A stretch of 64,000 bases of DNA, taken from contig OX291552.1 in the NCBI GenBank assembly GCA_946406115.1, positions 3,658,001-3,722,000 of the forward strand, written 5' to 3'. Made by a program: the position numbers and the translations under genes. The notes beneath the pieces are model-generated. The model was not told the DNA's origin and did not search any database. It saw only the letters and a list, made by a program, of their open reading frames with translations. Below are positions 33,701 through 39,020 of the stretch, one piece after another (position 1 is the first letter of the stretch; each line of letters starts with the position of its first letter). This DNA is from Apoda limacodes (Eukaryota > Arthropoda > Insecta > Lepidoptera > Limacodidae).

Positions 33701-35220
33701 CACTCCAGCTGCTTTAGATAATTCAATTTTTTTTTTTTGTTTAAAGAAAGTTTTTTTGAAATAAAATTGTTTAGTTTGGGCATCGCAAATGTGTTAAGGA
33801 AGTGCTTTTAATCATTTATCTCATCACGATCCCGGTGACGCTAAGCAACAGGAAGGTTGTAGTACTATGTATAGGTAGGTACTATACCTTCAGCTAGCTT
33901 AGAATATCGTAATATTTTTGTAATAAAGGACACATATCCACGACGGTCTCGGCCATGTGTTCGCCAATTTTTTAATTTCTTTGCCATTTTCACCTTAAAT
34001 ATTATCTATGTGCCAAATTTCCAAGCATGGTCAGGCGCTGTTCGTGTGCTCAGATCCGTCACGACTCTGTAGTTTGCGCTGGACTTTATAGTGTTGTGTC
34101 GCCACTCGGAGCGGAAGGCGAGCTAACTGGGTCGCTAGATAGTTAGACAACTGGAACTAAACAGTTACTAGGCAGACTTTCAGTTGGTCTAGCTTAGTGG
34201 TGGGCAAACGACTTGACCCTGAGGAGGTCAATTTACACTGGCATTTAATTGATTGATACAGTCTTTGTATCTTGTAGTTTATATAAATGTTATTATAATA
34301 TAGCTAATTAGGATGATAGTACAAGAAGTATTATAGAACCTATTGTTAATATTAAAAAAATAAAAGTTTGCACTCCGGGAGTATCAGCAGAAGTGTAAAC
34401 TTGAATATTAACTATTTATTTTTTCCTATTTACTTACCATCACTTCGTATACATATTTATTTATTATAAAAAATTAAAGTTTTTTATATACTTTTTTAAC
34501 GTAGTATATTGAAATCTCTATCTGTCATAGAATTAAAATCCCATATCCAACCTCCCTGTAATACTCATAATCGCCATATACTTAAAATAAAAACTAACCT
34601 AATATAAATAAAGGTCACGTGTCCTGACGCAAGTTCCATCTTACGAATTCTCGATCAGGTCACGTGATCCTGATGCGAGTTTAACATTTTTTACCCATCA
34701 CAAATAAAGTGCACAACGCTGCTAAAGAAGTTTTTACTTCAAAAACGAAAAATATTTTAATAGCAGGTAGGTATAGTGTAATAAACTTTTCTGACCTTCT
34801 GACTTTTGGTGTTTGGTCGCTAGTGTTGTTAAAAGTTGACAGCATTTCAATATGTTGAATGTAGCTTTCATTTTGGCCCACCGGGTCAGAAAGGTTTGTT
34901 GCACTATCTGTATTTGAACCAAATTTCATTGCGTAATAGTTTCTCAATAAAATGAATGTTTACAGACAGACGGACGAAGGTGAAACTATACGATCCTTGT
35001 TTGACTACAAAACCCTAAAAGTCGTAAATTTTATATGATGCAGATAACGCGTAGAATCATTGTAAAAGTGCGAGGCAGCTGTGTTCTACTCCATGGACTC
35101 AGTAGCCATGTAGGAGTTACTTTTAGACAATGTAAGCTTAGTAAAACAATGAGGGGAGTATTTACCTGGTGTTGCAAATGCGATGACTGCTAATGCTAGT
35201 GAGAGCCATGTTGTTGTGTC
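628..35220 (-). CDS. Cht7: Group III chitinase (Cht7-like), ten exons, partial at both ends
   Basis: Spliced gene encoding a secreted or membrane-anchored insect chitinase of glycoside hydrolase family 18, which hydrolyses beta-1,4 links in chitin of cuticle. Exons read on the minus strand: 35220-35166, 29002-28814, 28182-28031, 26907-26675, 5756-5627, 3428-3243, 3159-2919, 2686-2581, 1906-1715, 746-628. All introns are GT..AG and phases agree (1,1,0,2,0,0,1,2,2,1), giving 1603 nt or about 534 codons. Order: hydrophobic signal, GH18 domain (about residues 24-430), then Ser/Thr/Pro linker. GH18 motifs are visible: AIGGW, DGLDLDWEYP with the acid Glu near residue 147, NLLTYDYHS, and FWSIDNDDF. 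Known Cht7 proteins have two GH18 domains and a C-terminal chitin-binding domain; the second half would lie past base 1. Start codon not found. Assignment to Cht7 rather than another multi-domain chitinase is from sequence resemblance and the linker; fairly sure. Confidence 0.9.
987..1330 (-). repeat. Dispersed repeat with terminal hairpin
   Basis: Begins with AGGGTTCCGTT and its inverse AACGGAACCCT 13 bp away, followed by the degenerate GTCCGTCTGTCCGT tract. The same terminal arrangement occurs at 6148, 30155, 32448 and 57890. Class unknown; the far boundary is approximate. Lies in the intron between the two linker exons. Confidence 0.5.
1715..1906 (-). CDS. Cht7: Cht7 exon: Arg-rich and Thr-rich linker
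   Basis: 192 nt, acceptor TTTTTCAG, donor GTAAAT. Encodes a basic stretch (GGGRRRTRPRSRE) and a Thr block (SSTTTTSTTTTSAPPP), a likely O-glycosylated linker between catalytic domains. No fold is expected. It is in phase with both neighbours, which supports it as coding. Confidence 0.82.
2581..2686 (-). CDS. Cht7: Cht7 exon: end of first GH18 domain
   Basis: 106 nt, acceptor CTCTGCAG, donor GTTAGT. Encodes GIMFWSIDNDDFRGTCHGKP, the last conserved GH18 strand (Trp at the base of the substrate cleft), then LIEAAKEAYVSKLA. Ends in phase 2. Confidence 0.92.
2919..3159 (-). CDS. Cht7: Cht7 exon with acidic insertion
   Basis: 241 nt, acceptor CTTCTAG, donor GTAACA. Starts ICESLMPKEKKKK, runs through a block of Lys then nine consecutive Glu, and resumes normal GH18 sequence at EPWTVMRPF, followed by NAMGPVAYRGKQWVGYDD. 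In the chitinases I know, the Cys and this Trp are separated by about ten residues or fewer; here they are 36 apart. The extra stretch lies in what should be a surface loop of the insertion domain. The trinucleotide-like GAA/GAG run may have grown by slippage. Confidence 0.92.
3243..3428 (-). CDS. Cht7: Cht7 exon: GH18 middle region
   Basis: 186 nt, 62 whole codons, acceptor TTTTCAG, donor GTAAGT. Encodes DYTIKFYLENGADREKLVLG and then IPTYGRSYTLFNP and GYLAYYE, the region leading into the chitinase insertion domain typical of GH18 chitinases. Confidence 0.93.
3690..4618. repeat. Minisatellite of 13-bp units
   Basis: About 0.9 kb of imperfect tandem units in a Cht7 intron. The basic unit is 13 bp and two variants alternate, AGTATAGAGAGCA and AGTATAGATAACC, making a 26-bp higher-order unit. 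Because 13 is not a multiple of three the reverse strand stays open in three frames and would read as a 13-residue Leu/Tyr/Ile-rich repeat; I treat those open frames as artefacts. Interrupted at 3853..3927. Confidence 0.93.
3853..3927 (-). mobile_element. Retrotransposon 3' tail fragment in the minisatellite
   Basis: Non-repeat AT-rich insertion within the 13-bp array. Reverse strand reads TTTAGTGCAATAAAGAATAC and then a short AATAAA-like tandem, resembling 3' ends of lepidopteran non-LTR elements (compare GTGCAATAAAGTGTA at 41632). Weak assignment. Confidence 0.4.
5052..5222 (+). mobile_element. 5'-truncated tail of the copy A/B LINE family
   Basis: Shares, with many substitutions, the segment of copy A from the end of its ORF into the 3' UTR: GGCTCCCTGCCAAGG, TGGGGTTCTTCAAAAAA, GTGTTGCAAGCGTGCATAGG and GGCGGACCGC. 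No long poly-A left. In the intron between exons at 5627 and 3428. Confidence 0.75.
5418..5470 (-). mobile_element. tRNA-like SINE head fragment
   Basis: Contains GATTCAGCAGTTGGGTCATT, nearly the same as the tRNA-related head of the SINE at 11275..11330. The rest of the SINE is missing. Too short to be a functional tRNA. Confidence 0.55.
5627..5756 (-). CDS. Cht7: Cht7 exon: GH18 motif III
   Basis: 130 nt, acceptor GTCTTCAG, donor GTGAGT. Its first base completes a Lys codon begun about 20.9 kb upstream, then YLDWMNLLTYDYHSAFEP, which holds the conserved Met and Tyr-Asp substrate-binding residues, and NHHAPLYPIEE. Ends with ELNI in phase 0. Frame and family alignment both require the join to the exon at 26675..26907. 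Confidence 0.92.
6367..10013 (+). mobile_element. Non-LTR retrotransposon copy A, nearly full length
   Basis: LINE-type element with a 5' UTR of about 600 bp, one APE-endonuclease/reverse-transcriptase ORF, a short 3' UTR and a 23-base poly-A. The 5' boundary is taken where homology to copy B starts (GAGAGGTAGGGCAC). The 5' UTR starts with two related units (TACTCGCTCGAAT and TACTTGCTCGAAT, each followed by a CCGAAC motif). No separate ORF1 is visible. It lies antisense inside the 20.9-kb Cht7 intron. Clade not settled; motifs fit the Jockey/CR1 group. Target-site duplication not identified. Confidence 0.92.
6975..9940 (+). pseudogene. APE/RT polyprotein of copy A, broken
   Basis: The ATG at 6975 matches the start used by copy B. 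Relative to copy B, a 5-bp deletion in the GCGGCC..CATCCACAT segment shifts frame and gives a stop at once; the long open frame only resumes from 7027. A CAG-to-TAG change at 9157..9159 splits the ORF after the RT core, and a small insertion near 9840 adds a third stop before the family stop at 9938. Endonuclease motifs TETQIS, GDFNAHH and SSDH and RT motifs SSGPDGIPA, LDIAKAFDRVWH, GVPQGSVLSP and YADD are all present. Confidence 0.9.
10014..11120. other. Intronic AT-rich stretch
   Basis: Within the large Cht7 intron. Apart from the LINE tail remnant at 10735 I recognise only a GTCTGTCTGTCTG tract near 10280 of the kind found in Lep1-like elements. No coding potential seen. Confidence 0.4.
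10735..10795 (+). mobile_element. Short LINE tail remnant
   Basis: GCGCTTACCACGAAGCGGAC and TTTGCCACGTTAGTG match the last part of the copy A 3' UTR. Only about 60 bp survive. Confidence 0.5.
11125..11332 (-). mobile_element. tRNA-derived SINE
   Basis: Reverse strand has a tRNA-like head with a B-box-like GGGTTCGATTCC at about 11262, then CTTGTGTTTGTCTTGAGACTG-type body and a 3' end CCAGATGGCGTTGTGTGTAAT. The same body and end occur in plus orientation at 50510, 52000 and 63540. This is a clear member of that SINE family. Confidence 0.8.
11333..12990. other. Intronic stretch, mostly unexplained
   Basis: No ORF of note. Near 11910 there is TATAAAATAAACGCGATTCG, TATA-box-like, beside GC-richer sequence (11820..11950), which could be a relic promoter of an LTR element; I have no supporting partner sequence. 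The rest is AT-rich. Confidence 0.3.
12995..13222 (-). mobile_element. Degraded tRNA-derived SINE
   Basis: Contains CACAATGGCATGTCCCAAAC, AACGGATACAAATATTTAC and TTGTCCTGTACGGGTATCAAA, decayed counterparts of the SINE 3' end, middle and tRNA-like head seen elsewhere in this window. Older than the 63540 copy judging by substitutions. Confidence 0.65.
13225..16420. other. Intronic stretch, no recognised genes
   Basis: Contains one 116-codon open frame (14192..14542, plus) with no recognisable motif, and Lep1-like words at 14600..14760 and 15210..15330 (GAGCGGATTTTGATAG, ATGAACCACTGGACCC). GTCCGTCTGTCAAGACCC at 16300 recurs at 25375. Otherwise nothing I can name. Confidence 0.4.
16422..16740 (-). 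pseudogene. Ty3/Gypsy reverse transcriptase relic
   Basis: One minus-strand frame reads IPRVEDIFQSLQGVKYYCEL, DLNAGYF, a stop, then LELDESDKHKNAF, NVLPFGM and VYMDNFIIYHENL. Order and spacing match the RT core of Ty3/Gypsy LTR retrotransposons (PLPRIEDI.., LDL..GY, .LPFGL, Y.DD). The active-site motif reads YMDN rather than YMDD, and there is an internal stop, so it is dead. About 100 codons survive; no LTR pair was found. Confidence 0.75.
17250..17615 (-). repeat. Dispersed repeat, CGAGTCGGACTCGC family 2
   Basis: Reverse strand carries several copies of the word GGGTCAAGTGCGAGTCGGAC and TAAGGGTAAACCGATTT, as at 32780..32995 and 59480..59705. The GCGAGTC/GACTCGC word is self-complementary. 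Copies appear partly duplicated in tandem at 17270..17330. Class unknown. Confidence 0.6.
17850..18590 (-). pseudogene. Non-LTR reverse transcriptase relic, family 2
   Basis: On the minus strand: KSKAFDCVQYE near 18560 (RT motif A region), ISVPQGSIIRPFLLLIFI near 18400 (motif B), then MDAKLQWGPHIARLANRLS and HILSYCIAF downstream. Frames are broken between them. Different family from copies A/B. The plus-strand LINE tail at 18665 abuts its 5' side. Confidence 0.72.
18665..19072 (+). mobile_element. 5'-truncated, diverged tail of the copy A/B LINE family
   Basis: Matches copy A from the late ORF to the 3' UTR with many changes: AAGCTTGGCCCTTTTGACT, GAGAATTGTCGACG, GTTCTTCAAGAAAAAAGTGA, GTGTTGCAAGCGTCCATAAG and AAGCTTGTTTGCCATCTTAG. 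No open frame remains. Confidence 0.85.
19225..19612 (+). repeat. Dispersed repeat, CGAGTCGGACTCGCGCACGA family 1
   Basis: Starts AAGTGCGAGTCGGACTCGCG, includes ATAGCGGCAACATAAATACA, GATCACGGTTCATGAGATAC and the GACGGACGGACAG tract, and ends GGGTACC..GGGACCCTAAAAA. Other copies: 32212 (plus), 50385 (plus), 57880 (minus). Non-coding, class unknown. Confidence 0.75.
19615..21120. other. Intronic stretch, unexplained
   Basis: AT-rich. A 91-codon minus-strand frame at 20167..20442 has no motif I recognise. A GC-richer patch at 20760..20900 contains CGACATTCC/CATTTC-type repeats. Nothing named. Confidence 0.35.
21123..21245 (+). mobile_element. Lep1-like Helitron 5' fragment
   Basis: TCTATACTTAATATTATAAA followed by TGTGAGAGTTTGGATGGATG and AACGGCTGAACGGAT, the start arrangement seen in the better copy at 45583. 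No CTAG end found, so truncated. Confidence 0.5.
21938..22255 (-). mobile_element. 5'-truncated tail of the copy A/B LINE family
   Basis: Reverse complement matches copy A/B through the 3' UTR and late ORF: CAAACAAGCTTACAGTCCGC, GTAGCCTATGGACGCTTG, AACTTCTTTCTTGAAGAACT and GAACAATTCCTCAGGGA. Diverged and frameshifted. Confidence 0.87.
22260..23635. other. Intronic stretch, unexplained
   Basis: The part from 22370 to 22750 is GC-richer than its flanks and may be an unidentified repeat. No convincing open frame; short frames at 22842..23196 show no motif. Confidence 0.35.
23640..24345 (-). pseudogene. Non-LTR retrotransposon C-terminal relic, family 3
   Basis: Minus-strand frame from 24343 reads KNLGLYIESNLSWSMNVNEI, KIALAQSFLLSLLDYADVC and LLNKLDRLQNLCI, the region after the RT core in CR1/Jockey-type elements. 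Further sequence to about 23830 gives a decayed continuation (FAPRRHFE..KTFGN) with stops. 5'-truncated. Confidence 0.72.
24350..25650. other. Intronic stretch with diffuse repeat words
   Basis: The GTCTGTCTGTCTGTCAAGAC word at 25090 and GTCTGTCAAGACCC at 25378 are each followed by similar sequence (ACGCGTGAAGG/TTATCAAGTT), as at 16310, so part of this is an unnamed dispersed family. No coding potential seen. Confidence 0.4.
25655..25985 (+). mobile_element. SINE interrupted by a MITE-like insert
   Basis: Left part TATGTATCTGTATCCGTTAC and right part TATCCATAGGACAAGCTTTG, CTTAGTTTAGGACCAGACAG and TGTAATGTCCATAAATATTT are contiguous in the intact SINEs at 50510 and 63540; here they are separated by the 168-bp insert listed next. 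The tRNA-like head is missing. Confidence 0.75.
25729..25896. mobile_element. MITE-like element with inverted ends
   Basis: 168 bp bounded by GGCCTATTTAATAAACCTGG and the inverse of GTTAAATAGGCC, imperfect terminal inverted repeats of about 28 bp. It splits a SINE, which defines its borders. No coding capacity. Superfamily unknown. Confidence 0.65.
26267..26482. repeat. 54-bp tandem repeat, about four units
   Basis: Units start ATCATGCTAACTGGGGCATT and contain ACATGACTAAATTTACGAAC; four imperfect copies, one with a small insertion (ATCAATCATG). Lies about 190 bp downstream, in transcription direction, of the donor of the catalytic-motif exon. Confidence 0.9.
26675..26907 (-). CDS. Cht7: Cht7 exon: GH18 catalytic motif
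   Basis: 233 nt, acceptor TTATACAG, donor GTAAGT. Carries FDGLDLDWEYP, the DxxDxDxE catalytic signature with all acidic residues present, so this domain should be active. Also encodes LLLTMAAPAGIEYI, a strand typical of insect group III chitinases. Ends in phase 2. The intron after it is about 20.9 kb. Confidence 0.94.
27690..27836 (+). repeat. Dispersed repeat family 3, copy 1
   Basis: Contains GAAGATTATTATTGCGTCTT, GGTTTCGATTTTCGGACC and AACTTCCCTCAAAAGAAGTT. The inverted counterpart is at 35495..35815 and pieces occur at 59290 and 60035. Lies in the intron between exons at 28031 and 26907. Confidence 0.6.
28031..28182 (-). CDS. Cht7: Cht7 exon: GH18 motif I
   Basis: 152 nt, acceptor GGTATAG, donor GTATCC. 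Encodes GYAKFNGLKTYNK and then LLAIGGWNEGSSRFS, the conserved strand-3 motif (xxxGGW) of GH18 chitinases, ending AIK in phase 0. Reading frame is continuous with both flanking exons. Confidence 0.93.
28335..28465 (+). repeat. Dispersed repeat family 4, copy 1
   Basis: CTTCAAAAAAGGAGGAAGTT, CTCAATATCGATGTTTGTAT and CGGATTTTCAAAATTC. The opposite-strand copy at 61635..61745 shares these words. Class unknown. Confidence 0.55.
28484..28700 (-). mobile_element. LINE late-ORF fragment in a short Cht7 intron
   Basis: Reverse complement matches the last part of the copy A/B ORF: GTAGAAAGTAGCCGTGAGCA, ACCATTTAGATTCTAAGGTG and GCGTTTGCGGGAGGATGTTC. It contains a stretch corresponding to LEPKWSRTVRFQRNFLPR-type sequence, frameshifted. 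It accounts for much of the 631-bp intron. Confidence 0.8.
28814..29002 (-). CDS. Cht7: Cht7 exon: start of first GH18 domain
   Basis: 189 nt, acceptor TTTGACAG, donor GTAAGT. Encodes the first strands of the GH18 barrel: the stretch begins VTPAPEPRVVCYYTNWSVY and includes CTHIVYAFGGF, a family hallmark at the N-terminus of insect chitinase catalytic domains. It ends with DIEKG in phase 1. A 5'-truncated retrotransposon tail sits in the 631-bp intron that follows. Confidence 0.93.
30095..30190 (+). repeat. Family 1-like 3' end fragment
   Basis: CGACAGACGGACGGACGGGC followed by AGGGTTCCCTGTTGACTACG and GAACCCTAAAAA, the terminal hairpin module shared with the repeats at 987, 6148 and 32448. 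Confidence 0.55.
30713..30761. repeat. Perfect 22-bp hairpin
   Basis: Two perfectly complementary 22-bp arms (each containing TTATTTATTACAAATTGTA or its inverse) separated by the 5-base loop AGATA. Within the intron after the signal exon. No terminator-like or gene context explains it. Confidence 0.9.
32212..32490 (+). repeat. Dispersed repeat family 1, shorter copy
   Basis: AAAGTGCGAGTCGGACTCGC, ATTATGGCGGCAACAGAAAT, CTATCACGGTTTATGAG and GATACGGAACCCTAAAAAA. The middle is shorter than in the copy at 19225. Confidence 0.75.
32780..32995 (+). repeat. Dispersed repeat family 2
   Basis: GGGTCAAGTGCAAGTCGGAA then a second, similar start at about 32888 (GGTCAAGTGCAAGTGG), each followed by TAAGGATAAAACTAATT or TAAGGGTAAACCGATTG. 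Arranged as two tandem partial units, as at 17250 and 59480. Confidence 0.6.
33005..33165 (-). mobile_element. RTE-like or related 3' tail
   Basis: Reverse strand runs GAGTTTCTTGCCGGATTCTT to a short terminal tandem TTGACTTTGACTTTGAAC. The same start word and a different terminal tandem occur at 48230..48405. RTE-clade LINEs and their SINEs end in short tandem repeats rather than poly-A, which fits. Confidence 0.6.
33180..33575 (+). mobile_element. Helitron-like, Lep1-related (tentative)
   Basis: Begins with GGCTGACTGACTGACTGACT and contains CAAGCTACAGCCAAAACTAC and GGTCTAATTATAGCGTAGGC; ends GACGAAGTCGCGGGTAGAAG then CTAG at about 33572. The CTAG end and the preceding GCGGGTA-type word match other Lep1-like ends here. 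Confidence 0.5.
35166..35220 (-). CDS. Cht7: Cht7 signal-peptide exon
   Basis: A 55-nt exon between acceptor CCCAG and donor GTAAAT. Read in the frame that joins the GH18 exons it encodes DTTTWLSLALAVIAFATP plus one base, a typical hydrophobic signal or N-terminal membrane segment. The leftover G joins TG of the next exon to make Val, so the phase is right. The only ATG inside the exon is in another frame and would shift the chitinase out of frame, so translation must start in an upstream exon that ends in phase 0. I could not locate that exon between here and the end of the window. Confidence 0.8.
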
Positions 35221-36555
35221 CTGGGAACAATGGAGAACAAACGTTAGTAAACATTTGTAAGACTGCCACACGTACATGATACATAGAGGTAATGATAAAA
35301 TTAAAACAAAACTGTCTACGCCGGCGCGGGCGATTGATTCCTAAGGCGATTGAGAAATCTACGAACAAATAAGTTTGTAGATACTTGTGAACATAGCAGG
35401 CACTGTAGGTTTTGGTTTAGAGTGGGTCAAAAAATAAATACTAGAGTAGGTAGAAAAATGTAAAACCACTGAACATTTTTTTTTATCCTTGATGTTTAAA
35501 TTATTAACTTCTCTTGAGTGAAGTGATAATAATAGGTCCGAAAATCGAAATCGCTAAATTTGCGTTTTCTTTACGTTTTACTCCTGGAGAATAGTTTGCC
35601 ATCATTTTAAAAGTGATGTCTGTGTGTTAGCTTTTTTTTGGCCCTCAACATCTCAAGAACTATAATGGACCTATTTGTCTCGTGAACATATAAATCGATA
35701 CGCCACGTCATGACTTAGATCTGAAAAGAAATTGAGATAAATCGGTCTAGCGATTTGTTTTTTATCGCTAAAAAACTTTTTTTTTTTAAAGACGCAATAA
35801 CAATCTTCATTTATAAATACTTAAATATAAAAAAAATATTCTTATTATCTAATTTTTAAATTTTTGTTCCATCTAGAATAATCCAGATTGACTACAAGAA
35901 GTCATGCATTTCCTCATTCTGCCCAATGTGCCTACGCCCATGCTCTTGAACATTGTTGTATTTAGCGCTAAATCGACAACGGAATTAGGTGCCTAATTCT
36001 GAAACGTAAACGTCCATAATCCGCACTGGGGTCGCGTGATGGACTATGGCCCATATCGCTATAGCCCAATGCGAGTAATGCTCCAACAGTTAGGAAGTAT
36101 AAAGGCTGTTCACAATTTCAATCAGAACTAAACAACCTAAAACGTGTGTATAAATTTTAAATTGTTGAGTTCACACACCGTGCAAGGTAACATTTTGAAA
36201 TACTCAAATGTCCAATCTATAGCTGGGAGATCACATTAAATATTTTTTAATAACCAAACAAACAAAAAACAAACAGGTAAAACTAATATGAGCGTTGTAA
36301 AAAAAGGTATACGTATGCCATTTAAAAACTCAATGCAAAAACAAAACCGTGCACATTAAATTGAATTTTATGCTTTCAGAAGCATCCGTTCCAGTTTCCT
36401 TTTACGAACATATCTATAGAGTGCCTTTGACGGTGAACCAGACCCGAAACAATCAATATTCTATGTTCACGCTCCCGGGACTCCAAACGTGGACTACGTT
36501 CCGAGAACACCGTTACTCAGGATCGATGACTGTAGACGTGAACGTAATATTTTAA
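35221..36555. other. Region upstream of the signal exon
   Basis: Either a 5' intron or upstream flank of Cht7. Contains the family 3 copy listed next. A GC-richer patch at 35920..36060 and a 68-codon plus frame at 36349 have no recognisable motif. No promoter could be assigned. Confidence 0.35.
35495..35815 (-). repeat. Dispersed repeat family 3, copy 2 (inverted)
   Basis: Reverse complement of the 27690 copy: AACTTCTCTTGAGTGAAGTG, GGTCCGAAAATCGAAATCGC and AAAGACGCAATAACAATCTT, with about 180 bp of extra middle sequence. The two copies flank the first GH18 exons in opposite orientation. Confidence 0.6.
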
Positions 36556-36559
36556 AGAC

Positions 36560-36797
36560 TGCTAGCTTTTACCTGCGGTCCCACCTGCCCTAAATTGGGT
36601 TATTATCGGTGTAGAATATCAACGGCAACTTCTTAACTTTAGAAAAAAAACGACTTACACTTGACGTTTTCCAGTAGCCTATGTGCTTCCTCTAGACTAT
36701 GTCCATGACAAATTTCATCTTAATCAGTACAGCGGTTTAAGCGTAAAGAGGTAACAGACGGACATACAGAGTTACTTTTGCATTTATAATGTTACTA
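36560..36797 (-). mobile_element. Lep1-like Helitron
   Basis: Forward strand starts with GCTAGCTTTTACCTGCGGTC and ends GCATTTATAATGTTACTATG, the inverse of the ends seen at 45583..45775. The interior has GTCCATGACAAATTTCATCT and ACAGACGGACATACAGAG. Boundaries approximate. Confidence 0.55.
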
Positions 36798-36846
36798 TGG
36801 ATTACGATTGCAAACACAAAACCAAACGGTAAACATAACCATTATA

Positions 36847-36850
<4 letters not shown>

Positions 36851-36906
<56 letters not shown>

Positions 36907-36912
36907 GTGTGC
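36851..36912. repeat. GT microsatellite
   Basis: Uninterrupted GT run followed by imperfect GTAT/GAGT units, just outside the Helitron-like element at 36560..36797. Confidence 0.97.
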
Positions 36913-37029
36913 GAGGGTGCAAATATGTGTGTGAGTTTGTGTGTACGTGTGTCCAACAGCACTGGATAATAACAGGGTTGAAAATTAATATAAGTGTAGT
37001 AATTTTTCCGTAGAATCATAATTATATTC

Positions 37030-39020
37030 CATAAGCCATGTTCCATAATATATATTTTTTAAATTGATAATTATTTAGTTTGTTAATATTGTTGTATTTT
37101 TTACTAATTTTGTTATATAACAGTGGTGCTATAAAATTATAGCGCCTTTGAGCAAAAGTACTGTAACATCGCGGGATTGGAAGTCGGTTATATCTCTTAC
37201 TTGTTATGGGTTGGGTGGGCGCTGCTGTACGTTGATACCTTCGTAAAGTGTTCATGATGAAGAGTTTTCGTACCGACAAAACTTTACAAACGTTATATAA
37301 CTCTGTGGTTGGATGTCTGTACGGGAGACGTGCTAGTACTTTTAGGACTGCACGCTGGGCGCGTTCAATTTGGATGAAGGTGGATTTCGTTGCCGTTCCC
37401 CATGTGGTTATGCAATAGGAGATCAGGCATTCACACAGCGCTCTGTAGGACTGAATTAGTAATTGGAAGTTTACGATCGTGCGAAGTCCCTTGAAGACGT
37501 GGATTAATTTCCTTATTCACTTTGAGACCGCTGCAACTTGGGCGTTCCAATTTAACTTATCGTCTATTTGTATACCTAGGTATTTTATGCAGCTGGTACG
37601 TGACAGATTGCTACAGTTGCAACTGAAGTAATTTTGCTGCCGGTTACATGGGTACGTATGAACTACTACCTTAAAATTGCTGTTGGGGCTAGTTGAACTT
37701 CTCATACTAAAACACATGTATTTAGTTTTATTGACATTAATAGAAAGCAGATTGTCTTCGAGCCACGCTGTTACAGCTGCTATGCCTGTATTCCGCTCGC
37801 CTTCGAACGGTATCCCAGGTATCACCCCGGAACAATAGGACAGTATCGTCTGCAAACATAAGGATGTCGGCTCCTGTTATGTGAGCTTTGCATAGTTCAT
37901 TTACGTAAATAAGGAATAGGGTCGGAGCCAGCGTACTTCCCTGCGGAATTCCGTAGGTACAAGTGGCGGGATCACTGGTACATTTTTCTACTTAAACTCT
38001 CTGTATTCTTTGGGTTAGGTAGTCCTGGAACCAGAGAAGAGGTATGCCACGTATTCCCATGTTCTCTAGCCGTGTAATTAAGATAGGTATTGAAACCGTA
38101 TCAAAAGCTTTTTGGAGATCTAGCAAAACGCCCATACACTTCATTCCCTCATCGAGGTAGGAGTGCACAAGTGTTGTAAGTGTAAGAGTTGCATCTTCTG
38201 TAGATTTTCCTGTTCTAAATACATACTGGTTGTTCGAGATGAGGTTGTTGTTTTCAAGGTAACTTACTAGTCGTTTATTTATTATTTTTTCTATAATTTT
38301 GGAGATCGTTGACAGTAAGGATATGGGTCTGTAATTGGCTGGTAGGTTGTTAGGGCCTGCTTTATGAATAGGATATACAACAGTTCTTTTACAAGCGGTA
38401 GGAAAAGTTCCACTTTCGAAACTCAAGTTACATATGTAAGATATCGGCTCGCTTAAATTTACAGCAGACACCTTTATGATGTAAGGTGAAAAACTGTCCC
38501 ATCCCGGAGCGCTATTGCATTTTAAGGACTGTATGACACTAATAACTTCTTCAGGGTCTGTTGGGATGATCTGAAAGAAATGGAGTGGTGTATATTTAGA
38601 TTTGGCTTTATATGCCAGACTCTTTTCGGTTTCGTTAAGCATTGAAAGCGTGGAGTTGGCTATGTTTTGCCCAATAGAAGTGAAATATTAATTAACTTCG
38701 TTTAATGAATCATTATTCGAAGCCTTTATATTTAATAGATCAAGAGCTGACTTTTTCTTTTTATTAGTTTCAGAAAAAAATTTAATAGCTTTCCAAATGT
38801 TTTTAGGATCACCACTGTTTTTAATTAAAAGTGACGAGAAATATTGTTTTTTTACAGATTTAATTAAGTGGTTGCAATAGTCGGAAAGTGTGACATAGAG
38901 CAGCAAGTAGTTTAATTGAGCAGTTATGTACCTAAGCATATGCGGCAAGTAGTTGGCTCTTTTTACATTTGTTTTTTTTTTGCAGAAAAGAGACAGGTAC
39001 TTGTCACGAAACAGCTTTGA
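37030..39020 (-). pseudogene. Non-LTR retrotransposon RT, family 4, 5'-truncated
   Basis: Minus-strand pieces in order: KKKSALDLLNIKA linker, NSAPGWDSFSPYIIK and NYRPISLLSTISKIIEK (RT), LLDLQKAFDTVS, then GIPQGSTLAPTLFLIYVNEL and FADDTVLLF, LSINVNKTKYMCF, YLGIQIDDKLNW, and near the end TFAQRRYNFIAPLLYNK. A stop after IQRV at 37992 and a frameshift near 37800 break it. No endonuclease remains. Motifs suit the CR1/L2-Jockey group. Confidence 0.88.

Larger units (their letters stand above)
29003..35165. other. Cht7 intron after the signal exon
   Basis: 6.2 kb. Recognised content is listed separately (30095, 30713, 32212, 32780, 33005, 33180). Between them: TATGTATGTATG words at 29370, and Lep1-like words at 31915..32045 (ATTATAATGTGAGAGAG, CCTGAACCATTGAACC). 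No further chitinase exon was found, and none is needed by the phases. Confidence 0.6.

Noticed and set aside
35176..35208. ATG within the signal-peptide exon as the Cht7 start
   Set aside because: It is out of frame with the GH18 exon given the splice junction; using it would lose the chitinase frame.
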